Assembly (NCBI RefSeq): GCF_011745365.1
Contig: NW_024468919.1
Coordinates: 930,001-994,000, forward strand
Source: Cryphonectria parasitica EP155
Taxonomy: Eukaryota; Ascomycota; Sordariomycetes; Diaporthales; Cryphonectriaceae
Length of the DNA stretch: 64,000 nucleotides
Reading direction: 5' to 3'
Made by a program: the position numbers and the translations under genes. Below are positions 21,413-29,300 of this stretch, piece after piece (the first letter of the stretch is position 1; every line of letters begins with the position of its first letter). A model generated the notes under the pieces. It worked only from the letters and a program-made list of their open reading frames with translations. It ran no database searches and was not told the origin of the DNA.

Positions 21413-21575
21413 TGTGCGAGGGCCAGTGAGTCACTGGCCCTAGGCCGTGCACGGCCCAGCCAGCCAGCCAACAGCCAGATCTGTTGATAGCCTCAGTTAG
21501 TTGCCCTCGTGGTTTTTCTCTTCTTTTTCTCTTCTCTTTAGCGCACTGCAATACGAGCTTTTTTGCCCTCGCATA
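21413..21575 (+). repeat. 3' LTR of the Copia element (163 bp)
   Basis: It has the same length as the 5' LTR and differs only at two positions (CACGGCCC for CACAGCCC and AGATCTG for AGACCTG). It is followed by the right GATAG duplication at 21576-21580. Confidence 0.92.
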
Positions 21576-21580
21576 GATAG

Positions 21581-21930
21581 CTTTATGGATAAGTTCTTCA
21601 GGATACTTCGATGGCGAAAAGCTTAAGATCTGATGGAAGCTGAAGCTGTTTGTTGCATAGAAGAGAAGCTAGCTCTCGAGAATATAGCTCTTAGCAAGCT
21701 TAGCAACGTGCTATATAGCTGGTATAATACTTACAGTATTAAAGCATGTACTATCAACTTGATGCATCAGTTTTTGAAGGAATTTCTTGTTGAAAAGGGT
21801 AGGAATAGTATCAACTTAGCTGATTAACAGCTTAGAACCCCTTCTATCTTGCAACAGCCTGCTCAACAGCCTATACTGCCTTTGCAAGTGATGATAGCAT
21901 CAGCAGCTTCGCCTGAATAGCATCGAATGC
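21581..21930 (+). pseudogene. Unknown decayed gene, 3' part after the Copia insertion
   Basis: Continues the frame left at 16106 (SFMDKFFRILRWRKA, then after a stop EAVCCIEEKLALENIALSKL and YSWYNTYSIKACTINLMHQF). Several stops follow. The joined gene is about 2.7 kb and unidentified. It shares the C to T type decay of its surroundings. Confidence 0.4.
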
Positions 21931-22107
21931 TTAGATGGCAAGAGGATTCGTTGCTTTGCGATAGTCAGGTGCCTTTTCCATCTTAGTGTTGATAGCAATA
22001 GTTAAAGTAGGTTGATAAGAGAGGTTGCAAGATAAGAAAGAAGAGATATAAGACAGAGGGAAATAGAGAGTCTGAGAAATCTGTGTATAGCTGAAAATGA
22101 GAATATA

Positions 22108-22615
22108 TGTTATGACCCATCCAAGCATGCAGGTCACAGGACAGGCCCCGCCAACAAAGAACCAACGATTACGGTTTAAGGCATGAGCACGCCTAACCAG
22201 GATTAGGTAATCAAGGGTTAGGGTTGGAAGGGAAAGACCAATCAGGAGAGGACTGCAAGGACCGCGAGCGGTCCTGTCGATGTAACCTTGGATCGCGACT
22301 ATCGCTGTCGGTCCTCACGGTCCAGACTAGGGACCGCAACAGTCGCTTGCGACTGCTACGGTCCACACTGAAGAGCTGGATATATAAGGACACGTTCATT
22401 ACCATTAGATAGATCACCAGGACATAGCTCTTCAGTCGTCAATCTAAGTATTCATTTGTTACACACTTGAATAGCCCCAAAGGCGAATGATCAGCACTTG
22501 CACGGATTACTCAGTGATATTTCCGTATTCAGTGGATTCTACTTTGACACCGCTCTTGTTAGCATAAACCCTTTGTGTACTTCAGATCTTCGGATTTTGC
22601 AGTGCGCTCATTACA
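22108..22615 (+). mobile_element. Solo LTR, family 2 (copy B), perfect TSD
   Basis: This 508-bp LTR starts TGTTATGACCCAT and ends GCTCATTACA, with a perfect ATATA duplication at 22103-22107 and 22616-22620. It is the best-preserved copy in the window. It carries GGGTTAGGGTT near 22206-22216, an inner segment (about 22255-22370) rich in GGACCG / CGGTCC inverted motifs, and a TATATAAG box at 22381-22388. No internal retrotransposon region adjoins it. Confidence 0.9.
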
Positions 22616-22864
22616 ATATAAGTGATTTTAGTGTATTTTGTATAGCAATAGTTTATATATTTCTGCTTTTAAGCTTCTTTTAAACCTAGCATTCTCCAGC
22701 CCTCAGTTACACCTTGTCTTCTAATCTTAGCACTATTGTCTACTATTCTTCTCCTCTAATTACAACCTTTCTCCCAGCTCAAGCACCTCAGCAGCCAGGA
22801 AATGCCCTCTGATATTCTCCTTCTTCTCGCCTATTATATACACTGATTCAATCAAGAACTAGTA

Positions 22865-23485
22865 CTAATCATCCTTACTTTCCCAGTTATCTTTAATATA
22901 CATTACATGCTGTTGAATATACGCCTTAAGCTCGCTAAAGAAAGCTTCAATAAAGTTGAAATAAGAGCTATATAGAGAGAGGTATTTCAAAACAATACCA
23001 GCATCCTTACACAGCTGCCTAAGGTTATTGTAATAATAGAAAGATATATTGTTCATTACCAGCACGCTCCGAGAGCTAGGGAAAGGAGTATATCGTAGCA
23101 GAATCAGCTCTTGAATATATAGCAGGAAGCCCTCAGCATTAGTAGCACCCTTATACACCGACAGAGCTATAATGCTTTCAAAAGAAAGCGCAGGCAATAT
23201 CTGATACTGCATGCCACGATAAGTTCCTCCGCCAGGCACTCACTTTCGAGCTTTCAATTCTCGAGATGCTCAGACAATTCATCAGTTTATCCCTCTCTTA
23301 TCAATGCTAGATTCATTTATAAAGATAAACTAGCCTAGCTGCTACTCTCTAATTATCCAGATATAGTCAGCACAAAGAGCTTCATCGCGCTCGAGAGCAA
23401 TAAGCGCCTGTTTCTTCTTGGTTCAGTTCTCATCATGAAGATGGCAGCTCAGTGTAGCTTTCGAGATCTCGAGGTTAAATCGTTC
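22865..23485 (-). pseudogene. Tc1/mariner-type DDE transposase relic
   Basis: The minus strand reads: LEISKATLSCHLHDEN, TKKKQALIALERDEALCADY, QLG-stop-FIFINESSIDKRG, then the 124-codon open stretch GGGTYRGMQYQILPALSF, ELILLRY, SVLVMNNISFYYYNNL and FNFIEAFFSELKAYIQQHV. These are the segments of a Tc1/mariner DDE_3 transposase: VDES, MDNASFH and the PIE...FF-ELK region. Several stops interrupt the first half. Both catalytic Asp positions are Asn (INES, MNN), while the third acidic residue is kept. The N-terminal DNA-binding part is cut off at LTR copy C (23494). Confidence 0.8.
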
Positions 23486-23493
23486 AAACAGCT

Positions 23494-23962
23494 TGTTATA
23501 ACCCATCCAACATGCAGGTCACGAAACAGTAGCACGGAAGCTACCCGGAGGAGAACCCATGGCGCCAACAGTTCAACACTTGATCCCGGACTCACGGAAG
23601 CATTATATAATCCAGAGTTAGGGTTGTAATGGAGGGAGGATCTGTAAGTCTGCTTCCAGAGCTTCAGATCCTCACACCATGAATCTGCGAATCTGCCACC
23701 AGATTCCTAGAGCCACAATAAAGAGCCGGATATATAACCACACGTTCATCGCCATTAGATAGATCATTATACATAGCTCTTCAGTTGTTAATCTAAGTAT
23801 TCATTTGTCTTACGCTTGAATAGCTTCAAAAGCAGTGAAGCACTTGTACCATTTGTTCAGCTATATTTCCATATTCAGGGATTGATACTTTGATACTGCT
23901 CTTGTTAGCATTAACCCTCTTTGTGTACTTTGGAATCTTTAGATTATAGCAGTGCTCATAAT
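23494..23962 (+). mobile_element. LTR, family 2 (copy C)
   Basis: It starts TGTTATAACCCATCCAACATG and follows copy B for about 470 bp, including GAGTTAGGGTT and a TATATAAC box, ending near GCAGTGCTCATAATA where copy B has GCTCATTACA. The 3' end is altered, so no convincing TSD could be assigned. It truncates the Tc1/mariner relic on its left. Confidence 0.75.
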
Positions 23963-24102
23963 AGTAGCCTATCTTGTACAAATACGAAGTCTAGCAGATC
24001 TCCGAGTACATTTATAATTATACAGCGCTTCTAGCTTTCAGCCTTGCTATTTTTCTATCAATGAAATTTTCGAGAATTGTATTTCTTGCGAAGGGAGCTT
24101 AA

Positions 24103-24466
24103 TGTAATGAGCACTGCAGTTATCCGAAGATTCCTAAGTACTGATTGGGTTTATGCTAACAAGAGCGATATTAAAGCGTAAGTTCTTGAATACGGAAACG
24201 TACAAGTCCTAATAAGAATGCAAGTGTTTACTGCTTTTGAAGCTATTCAAGTGTGTAACAAATGGATACTTAAATTAACAACTGAAGAGCTATTGTTTAG
24301 TAGTCTGTCTAATAGTAATGAATGTGTTCTTATATCATCCTCCCTCCATTATAACTCTAACCCTGGATTACGTAATCCTTATTGGTTATCCGATGTTGGA
24401 TCGTGATACCTGGTTCCTTGTTAGCGAGGCTTGTTCCGTAATCTGCATGCTAGATGGGTCATAATA
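24103..24466 (-). mobile_element. Solo LTR, family 2 (copy D), internally deleted
   Basis: The reverse complement of the family 2 LTR: TGTAATGAGCACTGCAG at the left, GGGTCATAATA at the right, 364 bp, lacking about 140 bp of the inner part. Flanking 5-mers are CTTAA and CCTGA, which differ at two positions, both transitions, so they can be read as a mutated TSD. Confidence 0.7.
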
Positions 24467-24616
24467 CCTGATAGTGGACTCTGCGAGTCTCTGTAGCGCT
24501 TAGAGATCTTGTGGCGACTGTAGCGTTCCGTTGATGTGAAGCTTGGATTCGCTGATCCGGCAGCAGCGGGCCGCAGGGAGTACGCAATACTCCTAGCAAT
24601 CTTGCGTTGCAGGAAA

Positions 24617-26005
24617 TCATGATCTTTCGATGGCTGGTGGTGTGTGGTTAGCTTTGCAGTCGAAATTCTCGTCCGAGACGGAATTGGAGTTGTTCCAGGG
24701 CTGTGCCTCGGCTATAGGCTCTTCCTGAGCAGCTGCAACCCGCGCTCGGTATGTAGCGTTGGCTGCCTCGATGAATGTATCTCGCTGCTGCATTGCTAGG
24801 TCTCTTAGATTCCTGTATGCAGTAGCTCCTTGAACAAAGGTCTCCCGGTTATTCGTTAAGGCATAAGCAGTGAGCTGGTTCATGTGATACTCGGGCTGGC
24901 CTCCTGATATTGCAGGCGCAGTAGCATGATGAGCGTACATCTTGAGTGTGCCATCATAGTAGGTTGAGCTGTAGGTATAGGCATGGCCGTCGTACACAGG
25001 CTCCTCCCGACCATAGTTCTGCAGGCTGTGCATGCTCCGGGCACCGATTGCTCCATCATACCGAGCCTGTCGCATCATCACTGCTGTCGATCCATTCGGG
25101 CCCTTCGCCTCCAGAAAGAAATTGGGTGCGATAATCCGATCCGTTGAGGTGGAGGGAATGATGTGATGTTGAAGCTCGCTGCGAATAGTCGGATTGAGTT
25201 GTTCAGGACAGGCACCCAGCGCAATATCTGGCTTGGCTGCTACTATGGTCCCGTTAGTGAGCGGTGCTAGATTCCCGAAAGCCATATTCTCAGCAGATGG
25301 ATAATTATCCTTCCAGGGCCCAGTAATAGTCGGCAGTATATATTTGCATATATCACTTTCATCCTTTGCTCGAGAATTATCGTTTTGGAAGGCTTCGAAG
25401 CTATCATCTGGGAAACGAGAGAGCGAGAGCGATGATCTCGAGCGAGCCAGTACCGCTTTTGTATCCGCTAGATCTAGTTTCTGCGAGTTCCAGATAGCAT
25501 GAATTCTATAATCAGCTAAGTGTTGTTCGAATCCACGATGATAGGTTGATGATTTCTTAGTCCTCGTTGTACCTGAATCAGTTGTAACCGTTATTAGGTT
25601 GATAGACTTGGTCGCTTGGCTCCGGGATGAGGAGCTCATGGTGCTGTCAGCAGCAGGAGCCGGATACCCTCGAAGATCGCGCAGGTCTGGTCCGCCGTGG
25701 CGTGCAAATCGGGCGAGGTCTCGGGCAGCGGGCTCTGTTGGCAACGACGGGGGAGGAGGGGCAGGTTGTTCGCAAATCCGCCGGTCAAGCTCTTTTAGAG
25801 CTGAGCGGATCAGCGGAATCGTCGAGAGTCTGTCCCAGAACTCGGGTGGGTAGTGCCAGGAGGGCGTGTCGACGGAGGATATCTGGGCTGAGTTCTTTTC
25901 TAGCAGGGACTGCTCGATCTTCCGGGACTTCGCACAGCGACTGTATTGCAAGTCGTCGTTTGCTCGTTGTTTCTTGCGAACTTGGGGGATCGCCATAAAG
26001 GGCAT
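24617..26005 (-). CDS. DUF7924-like protein with PD-(D/E)XK-type motifs
   Basis: An uninterrupted 462-codon frame from ATG 26005 to 24617. The N terminus is basic (VRKKQRANDD, CAKSRKIEQ), as in nuclear proteins. It carries the sequence marks of a widespread, uncharacterised fungal family I know as DUF7924: PEFWDRLSTIPLIRSALKEL, DLARFARHGGPDLRDLRGYP, RGFEQHLADYRIHA, then the conserved core AKPDIALG, APNFFLEAKGPNGS, MMRQARYDGAIGARSMHSL and STYYDGTLKMYAHH. The PD and E-x-K pair in PDIALG / FLEAKG fit a PD-(D/E)XK nuclease-like fold, but no activity is established. It lies 91 bp from LTR fragment E and is the only long intact ORF between 1 and 29 kb. No introns are needed. The family assignment is from memory of the motif pattern. 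Confidence 0.75.
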   Translation of the reverse strand: MPFMAIPQVRKKQRANDDLQYSRCAKSRKIEQSLLEKNSAQISSVDTPSWHYPPEFWDRLSTIPLIRSALKELDRRICEQPAPPPPSLPTEPAARDLARFARHGGPDLRDLRGYPAPAADSTMSSSSRSQATKSINLITVTTDSGTTRTKKSSTYHRGFEQHLADYRIHAIWNSQKLDLADTKAVLARSRSSLSLSRFPDDSFEAFQNDNSRAKDESDICKYILPTITGPWKDNYPSAENMAFGNLAPLTNGTIVAAKPDIALGACPEQLNPTIRSELQHHIIPSTSTDRIIAPNFFLEAKGPNGSTAVMMRQARYDGAIGARSMHSLQNYGREEPVYDGHAYTYSSTYYDGTLKMYAHHATAPAISGGQPEYHMNQLTAYALTNNRETFVQGATAYRNLRDLAMQQRDTFIEAANATYRARVAAAQEEPIAEAQPWNNSNSVSDENFDCKANHTPPAIERS

Positions 26006-26095
26006 CTTTAGGAGATAAAAGCGAGCACGGAACTCGAGGATAATAAGAGAGCATTGAGAGCTGTAGTTTCATCGCTGGGTCTTGTTGAAGTGCAG

Positions 26096-26222
26096 TTTTA
26101 TAATTCATTCAACATGCAGGTTACGGAACAAAGCCTTTGCTAACAAAGGACCAGTTATTACGGCTTAGCGCTGAACAATCTACAAGGATTACGTAACCAA
26201 GGGTTAGGGTTAAAGATTTTAC
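26096..26222 (+). mobile_element. LTR, family 2 (copy E), 5' fragment
   Basis: TTTTATAATTCATTCAACAT and the following ~125 bp match the start of the family 2 LTR, including AAGGGTTAGGGTTA near 26203. The match stops at about 26222. The first bases are altered (TGTTAT to TTTTAT) and no TSD is seen. Confidence 0.65.
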
Positions 26223-26229
26223 TAGATAA

Positions 26230-28397
26230 GGATTGATTGCAAGCGGACCGAAAACCCGAAATGGTACCCCGCCTTGGTCTCGGCTTCCTGGCCGAACTCC
26301 TCAGTGCCTCGCTTCCGCACCCTCTTCGCGGGTGGCGGTTTCACATCCTCCTCTTGTCTCAACATCTCGAAAAAGTTCGGTTTCTTTGATGAAATCGGGG
26401 CAATGGACATCTAAGAGATGAAAACTTGAGGTGCTTCACGGAGTCGAACGGGGCGGGGCATCGTGCGCCGGGATGAGGACATATCACCGGCTTCCCGTCG
26501 TCGAAAGCCTGCACGTATCTCTCATAGTGGCCGTGGATATGGTCCTTTCCACAGGCCCCTGTCCAGGAACTGACGGAGGCGCGCCGGAGGCGCCAGTGAC
26601 GGGTCGGCCATGCAGAATATGCAGTAGCCGGCGGTGGCAAGTACCCCACCGTAGACAAGGGGGTCGCACTGGACGGGCAGCGTCTCGGGAGTAGCAAGGT
26701 GGGAGTGGCAGTGGTCGCTCCACTGGAGTTCGCCGAAGACCCACTCGTTACACAGGAAACAAATTTCGGCGTCACCACCGTTGGGCCTCCTTGAAGCATT
26801 TGTAGACGTGCCTCCAGTTGTAGGCGGATTGTACGTCGCTACCTTGACCATCAGTGCCGCTGTTATTAGGCTGGTAAATGGTTGTTATAGGTGTCGGGTT
26901 TTTTGTGGCCGGCATGTTTCATTCTCTGGGCAAGAGAGTAGAGTTGGTCTACAAGACGAACTCGTTAGTTAAGCAAGAGCAGGACAGGTGCCGCCGAAGG
27001 CCGTGGTCGACGTACTGATCCAATATAAACCCTCCGCTCTGAAGTCGTGCACCGTAGGTGGCTTGCTGTACCCGGCGCGAAGACCCAAAGCATGAAGCCG
27101 TCTACTCAGCGTCCCCGCCGTCTCGATTTGACCACCGGCCCTTCTCTGAGACGTGCTCGTAAACAAGGGCTGGTCGAGCATATCATCCTTCCACTCCAGG
27201 CGGACCATCTCATCTCGCCCTCTGGTGGTTTCTATGGCCAGAAGGTCTTCAATGGTGGCGCAGTCCCTGAACGCCCTGGCCGCCATCAGGATGGCCAGTA
27301 TCGGGAGCATCGCGTTGCAGACGAGAGGCATGGGTCCTAGCCCCTCGTAGAGCGCGTGTTCGGGTCTAGGGTCAACATCGTCAGGACCATAACGAAGGCT
27401 GGTGCGGTCCCGAGAGGGGCGTACCTTTTATCCGGGGAGTCCGTCATGGCCTTCGCGTCTCGAACGAGCTGGATGGCAAAACTCCGCATTGCCGTGTTCG
27501 TTGCGGAACACGCCAAATCTGGATGTCCTGCGGCCCGAGGTATCACTTAGCCTATGCCCTGTGGTTGAAGACCACGCATTCCTCTGTGCTCACCTTGTAT
27601 AACAGACCACGGCCAGAACCCGCCCGGGACGAGGACTCAATATACTCGCCGATTCGCGGGGAAGAACAGACTATGGCCATGTATTCGGCCCATACGTACA
27701 CCCTCGTGGCCGGGTTCTCGTACTCAAAACCAGTCGTTCTCCCACAGTTGGCAGGCGAGATGGAGAAAGTGATTCTTTGTGCCAAAACTCCTCTGTCGCT
27801 TGCCCTTCGCCAACAGGAGGTCACTCTCTTCTTTTGAGAGCCGCGGGCAACTCGTATTTGATGTACTGGATCCAACTGGTCAACTCCGGTCCAGCAAACA
27901 GGACGCAGGGCCTCCTCGACCCGGGGTGGGCATACATTCGTCACCGTGAGCGTGACGTTTCCGGGGGATCATGTCGTGTTCGCGGCGCCAGCCGCTCGTA
28001 AACTGCTTCCAGTACAACATTACAGTTCCCTCCGCAGGATTCGGGTCACCTCCTGCGCCGTCAATGCCGAATGCAACCTCTTTCATAAAATCCTTTCAAG
28101 AACCTCGCATTATAGGGGGGCTTGGGGTGGTCTTCGGCATGCTCTTGGAGCGTATCTGGACAGACAGGTGGGTTAGCAGGACCACAGCTGAGGCCAAGGC
28201 ACGGGTTGAAGTGTGCCGAGGGGTGGAGAGGGCGGACGTACTGGTCCCAGAGGGCAAGCATTCGTGCGTTTGCGCGGGCCGCCTGGGCGGTAAGCGGCTT
28301 GAAGACAGCAGACTCGTCGATCCCCTTGTTGCACTGTTTCGAGCCCCCTTGCTCTCCCCTGACGGAAGTGGTCCTGGGCGCTCTTGCGTGGCGGCAT
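26230..28397 (-). pseudogene. DUF3435 tyrosine recombinase relic (Starship captain-like)
   Basis: From ATG 28397 (MPPRKSAQDHFRQ) leftwards the three minus frames together spell a DUF3435 protein: LTAQAARANARMLALWDQYV with FNPCLGLSCGP; GTVMLYWKQFTSGWRREHDM; IQYIKYELPAALKRRE; FGTKNHFLHLACQLWENDW; NPATRVYVWAEYMAIV; SPRIGEYIESSSRAGSGRGL holding the first catalytic Arg (about 27641-27655); QLVRDAKAMTDSPDKR; LPILAILMAARAFRD; PPTVHDFRAEGLYWI with the HxxR pair; and, after a 67-bp intron (27015-26949, GTACGT donor, TAACTAAC branch), NQLYSLAQRMKHAGHKKPDT and YQPNNSGTDGQGS. Then come zinc-finger-like CFLCNEWVFGELQWSDHCH and CPHPGARCPAPFDSVKHLKF, and a basic tail PPPAKRVRKRGTEEF. At least four frameshifts make it dead. 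DUF3435 recombinases mobilise Starship elements, and captains are the first gene, reading inwards. Confidence 0.75.
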
Positions 28398-29300
28398 GAT
28401 GGGTACTGGATCCCTCGGGCTATTTGCAAGTGAGATCCAACAAGTAAGAAGTATACGTTTCCAAACAGGTCGCTGCGAAGGGTAGACGATAAGTGACGAG
28501 TGTTCAGAGGTAGGAAGTAATCAGGAAAGGGAGGGGAGGCAGTGGCAAGTGTCGCCGACCTTTTGTAGACAGAGAGGCAGGGCTCCAAGGGCAGGCTCCT
28601 CCCAGCTCGCAGAGGCAGCAGAAGCGTCGACGGCGCGACCTGAGTCGTATGAAAGCCAGGCGACGGGGCGCCTGCACACTGTGCCAGAAACCAGGCCCAT
28701 GGCCCAACCGGCACCTACCCCCTCTTTCTGGCGGCGGTGCGCCGAATCCTCGCCCCATGGCAAGACCGACTGTCGGGTAAAGTTGACAAAAGTCGAGGAA
28801 GAGGGAGGCCGTGTCGGCCGTAAGTGGACCGCCGGCGGGCGTTGTGGTGGGTGCGGCGATATAAACTCTGAGCGTCAACTGAGCAAGGGGTGAGCCGGGG
28901 TGACGCGAACCTGAGCCTGCTGACTAACCGAGTCGGGAAGCCCAGTGGCCCAGTATTGCGCAAGACTACTACCAGAGTAACCAGGGCCACTTATGTAGGC
29001 TCTTTGGTATCATCTTCCGCGTTTCCATAGCTGACTGATGTATCTACATTAGGGCTTGCTAATCAGAGAGTCCCTTTCTGTATGGATTCTGTTTTCTTCC
29101 AGCCTCTAAGCCAGATCCGTTCCCAACTTGACTTTAGTGGTCACCTGCACGCAAGCAGCGTCCCAGTACATAGCAGATAATGCCTTTAACATACGTCATT
29201 TTGTTCTTGAATCCTCATGGCCTCATCGATGGCGGAACAGCCCGGCGGAAAAGAAGAAAAGAGAGAGGGGGGGATGTAGGGAGTGGGATGGAAGTGTTGA
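28398..29300. other. Non-coding; right edge of the transposon-rich compartment
   Basis: GC-rich up to about 28,950, then changing to the mixed, homopolymer-rich style of the rest of the window. Overlapping ORFs on both strands reflect GC content rather than genes. If the DUF3435 gene was a captain, an element end would be expected here, but I could not identify one. Confidence 0.4.

Larger units (their letters stand above)
16107..21575 (+). mobile_element. Complete but dead Ty1/copia LTR retrotransposon, 5,469 bp
   Basis: It is bounded by two 163-bp LTRs (16107-16269 and 21413-21575) that differ at only two positions, both transitions, with GATAG TSDs. A primer-binding site candidate GGTTATG starts at 16270 and a polypurine tract GAGGGGGGG ends at 21412. 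The internal region encodes gag, protease, integrase, reverse transcriptase and RNase H in that order, the Ty1/copia order. The frame is crossed by many stops, mostly TAG where Gln (CAG) fits, and the reverse transcriptase active site reads YINN. It is inserted into the unknown gene at 13740-21930. Confidence 0.92.

Noticed and set aside
26359..28990. Many overlapping ORFs on both strands
   Set aside because: They come from GC-rich DNA; only the minus-strand pieces that together spell DUF3435 have meaning.
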